Below, one piece after another: positions 8,989-18,252 of a stretch of 64,000 nucleotides of DNA. The DNA lies in contig CANKXO010000001.1 of NCBI GenBank assembly GCA_947487765.1, positions 682,001-746,000 on the forward strand, written 5' to 3'. This DNA comes from an uncultured Pseudomonadales bacterium. Lineage in GTDB: Bacteria > Pseudomonadota > Gammaproteobacteria > Pseudomonadales > Cellvibrionaceae. The position numbers and the translations under genes were made by a program. Position 1 is the first letter of the stretch. Each line of letters starts with the position of its first letter. The notes under the pieces were generated by a model, which had not been told where the DNA came from, did not search any database, and saw only the letters and a list, made by a program, of their open reading frames with translations.

Positions 8989-10791
8989 GTGACCGACCTG
9001 AGCCATATTCGCAATTTCTCTATCATCGCCCATATCGATCATGGTAAATCGACCCTTGCGGATCGATTTATTCAAGACTGTGGCGGTTTGTCTGCCCGTG
9101 AAATGGAAGCCCAAGTATTGGATTCCATGGACATTGAACGTGAGCGGGGCATTACTATTAAGGCCCAGAGCGTTACCTTGGATTATAAATCCGAGGACGG
9201 TAAAACTTATCAGCTTAACTTTATTGATACTCCCGGGCATGTTGATTTCTCTTATGAGGTCTCTCGTTCTCTAGCCGCTTGTGAAGGTGCTTTGCTAGTT
9301 GTAGATGCTGCCCAGGGGGTCGAAGCACAGTCAGTAGCGAACTGCTATACCGCTATTGAGCAAGGCTTAGAGGTTATCCCTGTCCTCAATAAAATGGACC
9401 TGCCCCAAGCAGAACCAGAACGCGTTGCTCAGGAGATAGAAGATATCATTGGTATTGAGGCAATGGATGCCGTTTGTTGTAGTGCTAAATCTGGAGCTGG
9501 TGTGAATGATGTTCTAGAAGAGTTAGTTCGTAAAGTACCCGCTCCTGTAGGTGATGTTGATGCACCACTGCAAGCACTTATTATCGACTCATGGTTTGAT
9601 AATTATTTAGGTGTTGTATCACTTGTGAGAGTCAAGCAAGGCACTTTGAAGATTAGAGAAAAAATTGTGACGAAATCTATCGGCAGAGCCCATGTGGTTG
9701 ATAGCGTCGGTGTTTTTACTCCGAAGCGTTTGCCGTTAAAAGAATTGAAGGCCGGTGAAGTAGGATTTGTTGTTGCTGGTATTAAAGATATCCAAGGTGC
9801 TCCAGTTGGAGATACCTTAACTCATGCGACTACCTATGAAAGTGTGCCGCCTTTACCTGGTTTTCAAAAAGTAAAACCACAAGTCTATGCAGGCTTGTTT
9901 CCGGTCAGTTCGGATGACTATGAATCATTTAGAGAAGCGTTAGCTAAATTAACTTTAAATGATGCGTCTTTGTTTTATGAACCAGAAAGCTCTGATGCAT
10001 TAGGTTTTGGTTTTCGCTGTGGTTTCTTGGGTATGCTTCACATGGAGATTATCCAGGAACGACTTGAGAGAGAATACAATTTAGATCTAATTACGACAGC
10101 CCCGACAGTTGTATTTGAAGTCGTAAAAAATGATGGTGAAATTCTCATTGTCGATAACCCGTCAAAGCTACCTGATCCCAGTTATATAAGCGAGATGCGT
10201 GAGCCTATTGTAGAGGCAAATATATTAGTTCCTCAAGCGCATTTGGGCTCTGTTATTACCTTATGCGTAGAAAAGCGTGGCGTTCAGAAGGATATGCAGT
10301 ATGTAGGGGCTCAAGTTGCATTACGCTATGAGTTGCCTATGAATGAAGTTGTCATGGACTTTTTTGATCGACTAAAATCAGTAAGCCGGGGTTTTGCATC
10401 ATTAGATTATAGCTTTTTACGTTTTGAAAAAGCGCCTTTAACTCGCTTAGATATTATGATCAACGGTGATAAAGTCGATGCGCTTGCGGTGATTATTCAT
10501 CGTGATAATGCTCAAGGCCGGGGTCGAAGTTTGACGGAAAAAATGAAAGAGCTTATCCCACGACAAATGTTTGATGTTGCGATACAGGCAGCTATTGGTG
10601 GGCAAATTATTGCGCGTACCAATGTTAAAGCATTGCGTAAAAATGTCACAGCGAAATGCTATGGTGGTGATATTACGCGTAAGAAAAAGCTGCTGGAAAA
10701 ACAAAAAGCGGGTAAAAAGCGTATGAAACAAGTGGGTAATGTAGAAATACCACAAGAAGCGTTTTTAGCCGTGCTTAAAGTTGATAAGTAA
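8989..10791 (+). CDS. lepA: Elongation factor 4 (LepA), ribosome-associated GTPase
   Basis: A 600-residue translational GTPase that acts on ribosomes during elongation or assembly under stress. The G domain shows [13 protein letters not shown] (P-loop), [10 protein letters not shown] (switch I), DTPGHVDF (G3) and NKMDLP (G4). The C-terminal half has the LepA-specific region ending [48 protein letters not shown] 8989 is the start; the next residues ([19 protein letters not shown]) match the family N-terminus exactly. It is followed by lepB 112 bases downstream, the classic lepA-lepB order. Confidence 0.98.
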   Translation: MTDLSHIRNFSIIAHIDHGKSTLADRFIQDCGGLSAREMEAQVLDSMDIERERGITIKAQSVTLDYKSEDGKTYQLNFIDTPGHVDFSYEVSRSLAACEGALLVVDAAQGVEAQSVANCYTAIEQGLEVIPVLNKMDLPQAEPERVAQEIEDIIGIEAMDAVCCSAKSGAGVNDVLEELVRKVPAPVGDVDAPLQALIIDSWFDNYLGVVSLVRVKQGTLKIREKIVTKSIGRAHVVDSVGVFTPKRLPLKELKAGEVGFVVAGIKDIQGAPVGDTLTHATTYESVPPLPGFQKVKPQVYAGLFPVSSDDYESFREALAKLTLNDASLFYEPESSDALGFGFRCGFLGMLHMEIIQERLEREYNLDLITTAPTVVFEVVKNDGEILIVDNPSKLPDPSYISEMREPIVEANILVPQAHLGSVITLCVEKRGVQKDMQYVGAQVALRYELPMNEVVMDFFDRLKSVSRGFASLDYSFLRFEKAPLTRLDIMINGDKVDALAVIIHRDNAQGRGRSLTEKMKELIPRQMFDVAIQAAIGGQIIARTNVKALRKNVTAKCYGGDITRKKKLLEKQKAGKKRMKQVGNVEIPQEAFLAVLKVDK

Positions 10792-10903
10792 TATTGGTGA
10801 TTAGTTAACGCCTTTTGTAAATCTTTGGTCCGCCTCGAATAGATAGTGTATGGTGGTTTGTGATTCGAAATAAATGAATAAGGTAATTTGAAATAGGCTA
10901 CAT

Positions 10904-11671
10904 ATGGATATTAATTTCCCATTGATATTAGTGATATTAGTGTTTGTTTCTGGTGTTGTTGCTCTAGTAGATAAGCTTTTCTTGGGTAAGAAGAGGAATG
11001 CTACTCAAGCAGAGCCAGCACTTGTTGAATACTCAAAATCATTTTTTCCCGTACTTTTCATTGTATTGGTCTTGCGTTCTTTCTTGGTAGAACCATTTCA
11101 GATTCCTTCTGGCTCTATGGTGCCAACATTAGAGGTAGGTGATTTTATACTAGTTAATAAATTTACCTACGGTATTCGGCTTCCTGTCGTTCGTACTAAG
11201 GTATTAGATATCAATGATCCAAAGCGTGGTGATGTAATGGTTTTCTTTCCTCCTAATGAGAAGCGTTATTTCATTAAGAGAGTTATAGGTTTACCTGGCG
11301 ATAGAATCGATTATGTTAATAATCAATTGTTTGTAAATGGAGAAAAAGTGTCAGAAGAGTTACAAGCTCGATTGCCTGCTGGTCGACCCTTCTTTGAATT
11401 ATATGAAGAAAAGATCGATGACGTAACGCATCGAACTAGAAAAGAAGTGCTGTACTCTGAAAGTTATTATGATCAACGCTACGTCAAGAATTATACAATT
11501 CCAGAAGGGCATTATTTTATGATGGGTGACAATCGTAATAATAGCTCTGATAGCCGTGTCTGGGGGCCTGTGCCAGAAGAAAATATTGTAGGGAGAGCTT
11601 TTGCTATTTGGATGCACTGGGAAGGTTTTAGTAGTCTTCCTAGCTTTTCTCGTGCTGGATCTATACAGTAA
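10904..11671 (+). CDS. lepB: Signal peptidase I
   Basis: An inner-membrane serine/lysine-dyad protease that removes signal peptides from exported proteins. Two N-terminal membrane segments are visible (about residues 4-22 and 47-63). They are followed by box B with the catalytic serine S71 (IPSGSMVPTLEVGD), and the general base lysine K125 is in YFIKRVIGLPGDRI. The late box GHYFMMGDNRNNSSDSRVWGPV completes the active site. The length of 255 residues is normal. It is downstream of lepA and upstream of a DUF4845 gene and rnc, as in many gammaproteobacteria. Confidence 0.97.
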   Translation: MDINFPLILVILVFVSGVVALVDKLFLGKKRNATQAEPALVEYSKSFFPVLFIVLVLRSFLVEPFQIPSGSMVPTLEVGDFILVNKFTYGIRLPVVRTKVLDINDPKRGDVMVFFPPNEKRYFIKRVIGLPGDRIDYVNNQLFVNGEKVSEELQARLPAGRPFFELYEEKIDDVTHRTRKEVLYSESYYDQRYVKNYTIPEGHYFMMGDNRNNSSDSRVWGPVPEENIVGRAFAIWMHWEGFSSLPSFSRAGSIQ

Positions 11672-11725
11672 CTAAACTATAATAAGACGATAAAAATACA
11701 ATAGTTGAATATATAGGAGACAATT

Positions 11726-12127
11726 ATGCGTAGCCTAAAAAAACAAAAAGGCTTATCTGCTTTAGGCTGGTTAGTGGTTATTATGATCTTTGGTTTTACG
11801 CTATTGGTTACTTCTAAATTAGGACCTCATTATCTAGATAATCGATTTGTAATAGAAACATTGGAAACATTAGGTAGCGATCCAGCGTTTCCTCGAATGT
11901 CACCAGGCGAAATTCGCAGCAAACTGGATAAAACCTTCAATATCAATAATATTCGTGGACAGGCTACAGAATCGGTTAAGGTGACAAAAAATAACGAAGG
12001 AACACTAGTTCAAATCAAATATGAAGAACGTGTACACCTAATGCAGAATATCGATGTGGTGTTAACGTTTAATAGTGTACTTGATAGTAATAAGCCAGAC
12101 GAATGTTGTCGCCCACCTTTGAGATAG
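11726..12127 (+). CDS. DUF4845 family membrane-anchored protein
   Basis: A 133-residue protein with one N-terminal membrane helix (about residues 12-30, GLSALGWLVVIMIFGFTLLVTS) after a positively charged start, giving a pilin-like N-in topology. The rest is a small extracytoplasmic domain. This family is regularly found between lepB and rnc in Pseudomonas and relatives, and no activity is established for it. ATG 11726 is preceded by TAGGAG at a good distance. It ends just 6 bases before rnc, so the two genes are surely cotranscribed. Confidence 0.85.
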   Translation: MRSLKKQKGLSALGWLVVIMIFGFTLLVTSKLGPHYLDNRFVIETLETLGSDPAFPRMSPGEIRSKLDKTFNINNIRGQATESVKVTKNNEGTLVQIKYEERVHLMQNIDVVLTFNSVLDSNKPDECCRPPLR

Positions 12128-12133
12128 ACATAA

Positions 12134-12817
12134 ATGCCTGACTATAACCGGTTGCAAAGACAACTCGGCTATCAATTTTCTGATGATTCGTTACTTAAAC
12201 TTGCGTTAACTCATTGTAGCTATGGCAGTGAAAATAATGAGAGACTAGAGTTTTTAGGCGATGCTTTGCTAAATTCGACCATTGCTCAACAATTATTTAG
12301 CCAATTCCCCGATGAAAAAGAAGGAATATTATCTCGCTTACGAGCAAGCCTAGTAAAAGGTGAGACGTTAGCTGATATAGCCAGAGAGTTCTCCCTAAGT
12401 GACTATTTAATAATGGGTGAGGGCGAATTGAAGAGTGGGGGATTTCGTCGTGACTCTATCCTTGCTGATACCGTTGAAGCTATCATTGGCGCTTTATTCG
12501 TTGAGTCTGGTATGGAAGAGTGCCAAAATTTTATTCAACGTATTTTTAAAGAGCGCCTTGAAACCTTATCTGTTGATAAATACCTCAAAGATCCAAAAAC
12601 ACGTTTACAGGAGGTATTGCAGGCACGGCAACTACCTTTGCCAAACTATATTATAGTCAATGTTGAAGGCCAGTCTCATCAACAAGAATTTATGGTACGT
12701 TGCGATACAGCTTTACTGAAAGAGAGTCCTATTGCATCCGCATCTAGTCGCCGTCAAGCAGAAAAGCTGGCAGCAGCAAAAGTGCTTGAATGGATAGAGG
12801 AAAAAGATAATGACTGA
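12134..12817 (+). CDS. rnc: Ribonuclease III
   Basis: A double-strand-specific endoribonuclease that processes rRNA precursors and other structured RNAs. The catalytic domain contains the signature [12 protein letters not shown] and the second acidic cluster [15 protein letters not shown]. The C-terminal double-stranded RNA-binding domain starts at about residue 155 ([20 protein letters not shown]) and ends [19 protein letters not shown]. The length of 227 residues is standard. Its last 8 bases overlap the start of era, indicating translational coupling of the pair. Confidence 0.98.
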   Translation: MPDYNRLQRQLGYQFSDDSLLKLALTHCSYGSENNERLEFLGDALLNSTIAQQLFSQFPDEKEGILSRLRASLVKGETLADIAREFSLSDYLIMGEGELKSGGFRRDSILADTVEAIIGALFVESGMEECQNFIQRIFKERLETLSVDKYLKDPKTRLQEVLQARQLPLPNYIIVNVEGQSHQQEFMVRCDTALLKESPIASASSRRQAEKLAAAKVLEWIEEKDND

Positions 12818-13715
12818 GAATATATCGAGCCGTTGCGGCTATGTTGCCATTGTTGGTCGACCTAATGTCGGAAAATCTACATTACTAAACCACATACTTG
12901 GGCAAAAGCTGAGTATTACTTCTCGTAAGCCGCAAACGACACGTCATAATTTACTGGGCATTAAAACTCATGCGGATACACAGTTCTTATTTGTTGATAC
13001 ACCGGGTTTACATCAGGATCATAAGAAGGCACTGAATCGATATATGAATCATTCAGTGACAACCGCGATTAAAGATGTTGATGCTATTGTATTTGTTGTT
13101 GATAAACTACAGTGGTTTGCTGAAGATGATTTGGTGGCTAAGCGTTTGAAGAATAGCAAAGTACCTGTGATAGTAGCTGTTAATAAAGTTGATCAAATTG
13201 AAAATAAAGAGACTTTGTTGCCTCATCTGCAACGTTTGCTGGACATTTTAAATGTGCACGACGTTGTACCTATATCTGCATTACAAAACCAAAACTTAGA
13301 TCGATTGCTTGATGTGATTCGATCTCATCTTCCTGAAAGCGATCATTTTTTCCCCGAAGATCAGTTAACAGATAAAAGCTCTCGCTTTTTAGCTGCTGAA
13401 CTAATTCGTGAAAAAATTACGCGCCAGTTGGGTGATGAACTTCCTTATCAAATGACTGTGGAAATCGAGACGTTTAAGGAAACAGAGAAAATTATCCACA
13501 TCGATGCATTAATATTAGTTGAACGTGAAGGGCAAAAACGTATATTAATTGGTGATAAAGGTGCACGGATTAAGCAAATCGGTCAGCAAGCGCGAGAAGA
13601 AATGGAGACGCTCTTTGATCAAAAAGTTATGTTGAAAACATGGGTGAAAGTAAAATCTGGCTGGTCTGATGATGAGCGAGCATTGCGTAGTTTAGGCTAT
13701 CATGATGCAAAATAA
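12810..13715 (+). CDS. era: GTPase Era, 16S rRNA-binding ribosome assembly factor
   Basis: A 301-residue GTPase needed for maturation of the 30S subunit; it binds near the 3' end of 16S rRNA. The N-terminal G domain has GRPNVGKST (P-loop), DTPGLH (G3) and NKVD (G4). The C-terminal KH domain contains the expected [29 protein letters not shown]. The start codon ATG 12810 overlaps the end of rnc. recO follows 31 bases later, completing the rnc-era-recO cluster. Confidence 0.98.
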   Translation: MTENISSRCGYVAIVGRPNVGKSTLLNHILGQKLSITSRKPQTTRHNLLGIKTHADTQFLFVDTPGLHQDHKKALNRYMNHSVTTAIKDVDAIVFVVDKLQWFAEDDLVAKRLKNSKVPVIVAVNKVDQIENKETLLPHLQRLLDILNVHDVVPISALQNQNLDRLLDVIRSHLPESDHFFPEDQLTDKSSRFLAAELIREKITRQLGDELPYQMTVEIETFKETEKIIHIDALILVEREGQKRILIGDKGARIKQIGQQAREEMETLFDQKVMLKTWVKVKSGWSDDERALRSLGYHDAK

Positions 13716-13746
13716 CTTCAATAAAATCACCAATTAAAATTAGTTT

Positions 13747-14448
13747 ATGCGAGTTGAACTTCAACCTGCTTATGTCCTGCACACTCGCCCATATCGTGAC
13801 ACCAGCTTGCTTGTTGATGTTTTTACTGAAGATTATGGGCGCTTAACGTTAGTTGCCAAGGGTGCCCGTCAGCCTAAACAACGTCAGCGCCATCTATTCC
13901 AACCATTTATTAAATTACTGATATCTTGGCAAGGTAAAAGCGAGCTCAAAACCTTAATAGGGATTGAAGCTGTTGTTGATACTTTTACATTCGAAAATAA
14001 ATTTCTCTATAGTGCATTATATGCAAATGAGTTATTGATCTATTTATTGAGGCATGAAGATGCCGCTCCAGATATTTATCGTTTATATACCTTATTACTT
14101 TTTAAGCTTGCTCAACAAGAAGATTTAGAAAGTACTTTACGACAGTTTGAATTTTCTTTGTTGGCAGAGTTAGGCTATGCAATTGACTTTAGCCAAGAAG
14201 CTATTAATGGCGAACCCATAGAAGCGAATAGTTATTATCACTTTGTTGTTGATACTGGGTTTATTCTTGAGTCTGTTTCAAATGTTAATAGTCAATCTAC
14301 ACGTTATCTTGGTTCTCACTTATTGGCTATTGCTGAAAATAAATATAGTGATTCAATTGTTCGTAAATCTGCAAAATCTATTGCTCGAACGGCATTGAAT
14401 GTTTACTTGCAAGGGAAGGTAATTAAAAGTCGTGAATTATTTATGTAA
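13747..14448 (+). CDS. recO: DNA repair protein RecO
   Basis: A recombination mediator that helps RecR load RecA at single-strand gaps. The N-terminal OB-fold starts RVELQPAYVLHTRPYRDTSLLVDVFTEDYGRLTLVAKGAR, a strong match to the family, and LFQPFIKLLISWQGKSELKTL follows. The C-terminal helical domain has no zinc-binding cysteines, as is common in gammaproteobacterial RecO. The length of 233 residues is normal. It ends the lepA-to-recO block and converges on the REC-HPt gene with about 60 bases between. Confidence 0.93.
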   Translation: MRVELQPAYVLHTRPYRDTSLLVDVFTEDYGRLTLVAKGARQPKQRQRHLFQPFIKLLISWQGKSELKTLIGIEAVVDTFTFENKFLYSALYANELLIYLLRHEDAAPDIYRLYTLLLFKLAQQEDLESTLRQFEFSLLAELGYAIDFSQEAINGEPIEANSYYHFVVDTGFILESVSNVNSQSTRYLGSHLLAIAENKYSDSIVRKSAKSIARTALNVYLQGKVIKSRELFM

Positions 14449-14510
14449 GTATTGTTAGGTTTGAAAATTATATAATTACATAAAATCTGTTAGAGCCTGT
14501 AATATTAGTA

Positions 14511-15587
14511 TTAAATATCAAAAATAACATCCATATCATATTCTTCTTGCCACGCCAATAAGTCATCCATAGCTTGTAAAAGATTAGGGAAGATTTGTTT
14601 GGCAGCATCTAATGAATTACTTTCAATTGATTCATCTAATAACTTAGCATGCTCTTGTAATGCGGGAACACCGCAGTAGCAACTTCCACCATTAAGTTTA
14701 TGGGCTAATTCTCCAAGCTTAGACCATTCTTCTTGCTGAAAAAAAGTGACCATATTATTTTTTTCTTTGCTAACCATCGTTATTAACATAGTTAACATAT
14801 CTTTTGCTAACTCTCTATTATTATGGCTATAAATAAGAGATTTCTTAATATCGACTACTTTTTTGGTTGTGTCTTCATTTACTTTTTCAGTGTTGTGGCT
14901 AGTATCAAGGTCAGCTGGCTTCGGATCAATCTTAGGATGAGAGGTATTCACTTGTATATTTTTTGTTTCTTCTTTTTTATTCCTTTGTTCATTATTATTC
15001 AACCAGCGATCAGTTGTGACTTTCAGTTGTTCGACATCAATTGGTTTTGTTAAATAGTCGTCGAAACCAGATGCTAATGCTAGAAGGATTTTGTCTCGGC
15101 TATTATGGGCGCTGGTAGCAATAATTGGCGTTCTTCCATGGCGATTTTCTTGCGCTCGAATCATTTTACTCGTATCCATACCATTGAGCCCTTGCATTTC
15201 TATATCCATAAAAATAAGTCTAAGATCATACTTTTGATAGATGGATAAGGCTTGTTTACCACTACTTGCTTCGATAATTGACAGCGATAACGTATTTAGC
15301 ATTTCACTAAGGATTCGCCTGTTTGCAGCGCTATCATCAACAATTAGAACATCTGGTTTACGTTTTTTTGATAACTCACCAGCTTGACTTTGAGTACTTA
15401 ATAAAAGTATTTGTTTGGTGATGGGTGCAACCTTGAGCAATAAAACGCCTGAGAATAGTAAAGCGATAATGGTAAATACGAAAAATTGGGATTGAGGCGT
15501 TAGCTTAGGGAAAATAAAAACAATGACAATCATCCCAAGAATAATGACGGTACTAAGACCGATTTTAAGCCATTTATATTGAGACAT
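14511..15587 (-). CDS. Membrane-anchored receiver-HPt protein resembling the C-terminal half of GacS/BarA, without kinase domains
   Basis: A 358-residue protein with two N-terminal membrane helices (about residues 8-27 and 34-53). A receiver domain follows at about 78-196, with the phosphoacceptor D128 in IFMDIEMQG, the acidic pair in LIVDDS and the lysine in LTKPID. After a polar linker comes an HPt domain at about 255-345 with histidine H296 (LAHKLNGGSCYCGVP). The HPt sequence is of the GacS/BarA type. There is no HAMP, HisKA or HATPase domain. The position beside cysM-rlmD-relA-mazG is close to where gacS lies in Pseudomonas. It looks like a GacS derivative that kept only its phosphorelay end, so a separate kinase would have to supply the phosphate. 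Confidence 0.8.
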   Translation of the reverse strand: MSQYKWLKIGLSTVIILGMIVIVFIFPKLTPQSQFFVFTIIALLFSGVLLLKVAPITKQILLLSTQSQAGELSKKRKPDVLIVDDSAANRRILSEMLNTLSLSIIEASSGKQALSIYQKYDLRLIFMDIEMQGLNGMDTSKMIRAQENRHGRTPIIATSAHNSRDKILLALASGFDDYLTKPIDVEQLKVTTDRWLNNNEQRNKKEETKNIQVNTSHPKIDPKPADLDTSHNTEKVNEDTTKKVVDIKKSLIYSHNNRELAKDMLTMLITMVSKEKNNMVTFFQQEEWSKLGELAHKLNGGSCYCGVPALQEHAKLLDESIESNSLDAAKQIFPNLLQAMDDLLAWQEEYDMDVIFDI

Positions 15588-15752
15588 AAGAGCCTGTATT
15601 ATCTTATTGTTAACGCTGATTCATTAGTTGGAGGATTAGGTGCCGCCGAATAAGCCATTGATTATATAATTCACCTAGCAGCACCAAGCAATCAAGAGTA
15701 AAATAACCGACTTAGATTCGCAAGTGTATTAGTAATTCAAAGGCCTCATTTC

Positions 15753-16649
15753 ATGATTGATTTTCCTACCATCGAATCCTGCATAGGGAATACTCCTCTT
15801 GTAAGGTTACAACGTTTGACTGGTAATACGAGCAACATAATTTTAGCTAAGCTCGAAGGCAATAACCCAGCTGGTTCGGTTAAGGATCGTCCTGCAATGT
15901 CCATGATTGTAAGGGCTGAAGAACGTGGTGATATTAAACCAGGTGATGTCTTAGTTGAAGCGACGAGTGGTAATACGGGTATTGCTTTAGCGATGGCTGC
16001 GGCTATTAAAGGGTATAAAATTATTTTGATTATGCCTGACAACGCAACGGATGAGCGCAAAGAGGCCATGACAGCCTACGGCGCTGAGCTTATTTTAGTT
16101 ACTAAAGATGAAGGTATGGAAGGTGCTCGTGATTTAGCGCTAAAAATGCAGTCAGAAGGTAAAGGGCGTGTGCTGGATCAGTTTGCTAATAGCGATAATC
16201 CATTATCTCATTATGAGGGCACTGGCCCTGAGATTTGGGAGCAGACCAGAGGAACCATTACTCATTTTGTAAGTTCTATGGGAACAACCGGCACTATTAC
16301 GGGGACTTCTCGTTATCTTAAAGAAAAGAACCCTAATATTCAGATCGTTGGTTTACAGCCGGAAGATGGTGCAAGCATTCCTGGTATTCGTCGCTGGCCT
16401 AAAGCTTATATCCCCACAATTTATGATGACTCTTTTGTTGACCAAACTATAGATATGGGGCAACAAGAAGCTGAAGATACTATGCGTGCTCTAGCACGAG
16501 AAGAAGGCATTTTTTCAGGTGTATCTTCAGGAGGGTCTATTGCAGGGGCTCTACGTTTAAGTCAAACCGTTGAAAATGCAGTGATCGTTGCTATCGTTTG
16601 TGATCGTGGAGATCGCTACTTATCATCGGGCGTTTTTAAACCAGTTTAA
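15753..16649 (+). CDS. cysM: Cysteine synthase B (O-acetylserine sulfhydrylase B)
   Basis: A pyridoxal-phosphate enzyme that makes cysteine from O-acetylserine and sulfide or thiosulfate. The cofactor lysine is in NPAGSVKDRPA, and the substrate-loop motif EATSGNTGIALA and the phosphate-binding SSMGTTGTITG are present. The REEGIFSGVSSGG segment near the C-terminus and the 298-residue length fit CysM better than CysK, which is longer. It is divergent from the REC-HPt gene and followed by rlmD and relA, the Pseudomonas order. Confidence 0.95.
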   Translation: MIDFPTIESCIGNTPLVRLQRLTGNTSNIILAKLEGNNPAGSVKDRPAMSMIVRAEERGDIKPGDVLVEATSGNTGIALAMAAAIKGYKIILIMPDNATDERKEAMTAYGAELILVTKDEGMEGARDLALKMQSEGKGRVLDQFANSDNPLSHYEGTGPEIWEQTRGTITHFVSSMGTTGTITGTSRYLKEKNPNIQIVGLQPEDGASIPGIRRWPKAYIPTIYDDSFVDQTIDMGQQEAEDTMRALAREEGIFSGVSSGGSIAGALRLSQTVENAVIVAIVCDRGDRYLSSGVFKPV

Positions 16650-16769
16650 CTGCTGTCAGCAAATAATGGTGTAGCGATTATTCTTCATCTAACAGCCATT
16701 TCACATACGCTTCTTATGGACATAGCGAGATTAGTTATGCCAAAAAACTATTGAACTTTACGAGTGTTT

Positions 16770-18170
16770 ATGGCGAACTTTTATAAACCCCCCAAAAAAA
16801 CACGACAACCAAATAAAGCTAATACTTTAGCTCATTCTGGCCATTCCAAGTTGCATATTATCGATAGAATTTTGATTGATCGTCTTAGTGATGATGGTAG
16901 AGGTATTTCTACAATCAATGGGAAAACTATATTTATTGAAGGAGCGTTACCAAACGAAACTGTAGCTACAAAAATAGTCTCCGAAAAATCACGGTTTATA
17001 GAAGGTATTGTGGAGGAGATAGTCACTCCGGCATCTACTCGTACTGAAGCAGAATGTCAGTATTATGGCCTGTGTGGTGGCTGCCATGTGCAGCATATGA
17101 TCACAGAAGAGCAACACCATTTTAAGCAACAGGCAATTCTTCAGCAATTAAAACGCTGGGCTAATATTGAACCAGAAACGATATTGCCTACGATTGTAGG
17201 TGATCATTACCGCTACCGCCAGCGTGTTCGTTTAGGTGTCGTTATTAAGTCAGGAAAGGTTACCCTAGGCTTTAGGCAAAAAAATAGTAAACTATTGATT
17301 GATATTGATCAATGCCCTGTAATGAGGGAATCATTATCATGCTTACTTCATCCAATAAGTGGTTGGCTAAAGCAATATCAGCCGGATGTTAGTCATATAG
17401 AATTAATCTACTCTGAAGAGAAGGTCGGTGTTGTCGTTCGGCATACTCGCCCGATTGGGTTGACTATTCGTGGGCATTTACAGAGTGATTTGAAGCCATT
17501 GAATGCACAATGCTGGTTTCAAGGTAAAAAACAGGCTGATCTACAGAGGGCTAACGGCAGTTATACTGATCCGCGTTTGTCTTATAGTGTCATGGTTAAT
17601 TCTCCGCATAATCGTATTTTACAGTTGAGCTACCATCCGCAAGACTTTATTCAAGGGAATGCTAAAGTTAATCAGCAAATGATCTTACAGGCTATAGATT
17701 TGTTGAAGCCTCAGTGTGATGAGCATTTTTTGGACTTGTTCTGCGGTGTTGGAAATTTCTCGTTGCCTTTGTCTCTATACGCAAAAGAGGTCACAGGTAT
17801 TGAAGGGGTAAAAGGAATGGTCTCTAGAGCAGCCACTAATGCAGAAATGAATGAATGCAACAATGTATGTTTTTTGCACGCAGATTTGTCTTCAGTAGAT
17901 AGGTTTAATCAACATGGACAACCGTATGATGGAATTATTCTAGACCCACCTCGTGGAGGTGCAAAAGCAATTTGTGAAAATATTAATAAACTTATGCCGA
18001 AACGCATTGTCTATGTCTCTTGTGATTCCACAACCTTTACCAGGGATGCGCAATTATTGTGCAATCATAATTATAAGCTTAAGACTATGGGTGTCATGGA
18101 CATGTTTCCACAGACCTCTCATAGCGAAATTATGGGCTTGTTTGTACACCCTTCCTGGTCTACTGCGTAG
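16770..18170 (+). CDS. rlmD: 23S rRNA (uracil-1939-C5)-methyltransferase RlmD
   Basis: An S-adenosylmethionine-dependent enzyme that methylates U1939 of 23S rRNA. The N-terminal TRAM domain (DRLSDDGRGISTINGKTIFIEGALPNE) is followed by the iron-sulfur cysteines CQYYGLCGGCHVQH. The methyltransferase domain shows DLFCGVGNFSLPLS, LDPPRGGA and the catalytic-cysteine motif VYVSCDS. I prefer ATG 16770 over GTG 16764 two codons upstream; the difference is trivial. Length is about 466 residues. It sits between cysM and relA as in Pseudomonas. Confidence 0.95.
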   Translation: MANFYKPPKKTRQPNKANTLAHSGHSKLHIIDRILIDRLSDDGRGISTINGKTIFIEGALPNETVATKIVSEKSRFIEGIVEEIVTPASTRTEAECQYYGLCGGCHVQHMITEEQHHFKQQAILQQLKRWANIEPETILPTIVGDHYRYRQRVRLGVVIKSGKVTLGFRQKNSKLLIDIDQCPVMRESLSCLLHPISGWLKQYQPDVSHIELIYSEEKVGVVVRHTRPIGLTIRGHLQSDLKPLNAQCWFQGKKQADLQRANGSYTDPRLSYSVMVNSPHNRILQLSYHPQDFIQGNAKVNQQMILQAIDLLKPQCDEHFLDLFCGVGNFSLPLSLYAKEVTGIEGVKGMVSRAATNAEMNECNNVCFLHADLSSVDRFNQHGQPYDGIILDPPRGGAKAICENINKLMPKRIVYVSCDSTTFTRDAQLLCNHNYKLKTMGVMDMFPQTSHSEIMGLFVHPSWSTA

Positions 18171-18252
18171 TAATTTCGCTAGTATATTTCGATTGATTTC
18201 AGTGTTTTTAACCCTATATATCAATCCGTTCAAGGTAGAAGTGATATAGCAT

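Noticed and set aside
10447-10755. Minus-strand 102-residue frame inside lepA
   Set aside because: Shadow of the strongly conserved LepA C-terminus; no ribosome site or family.
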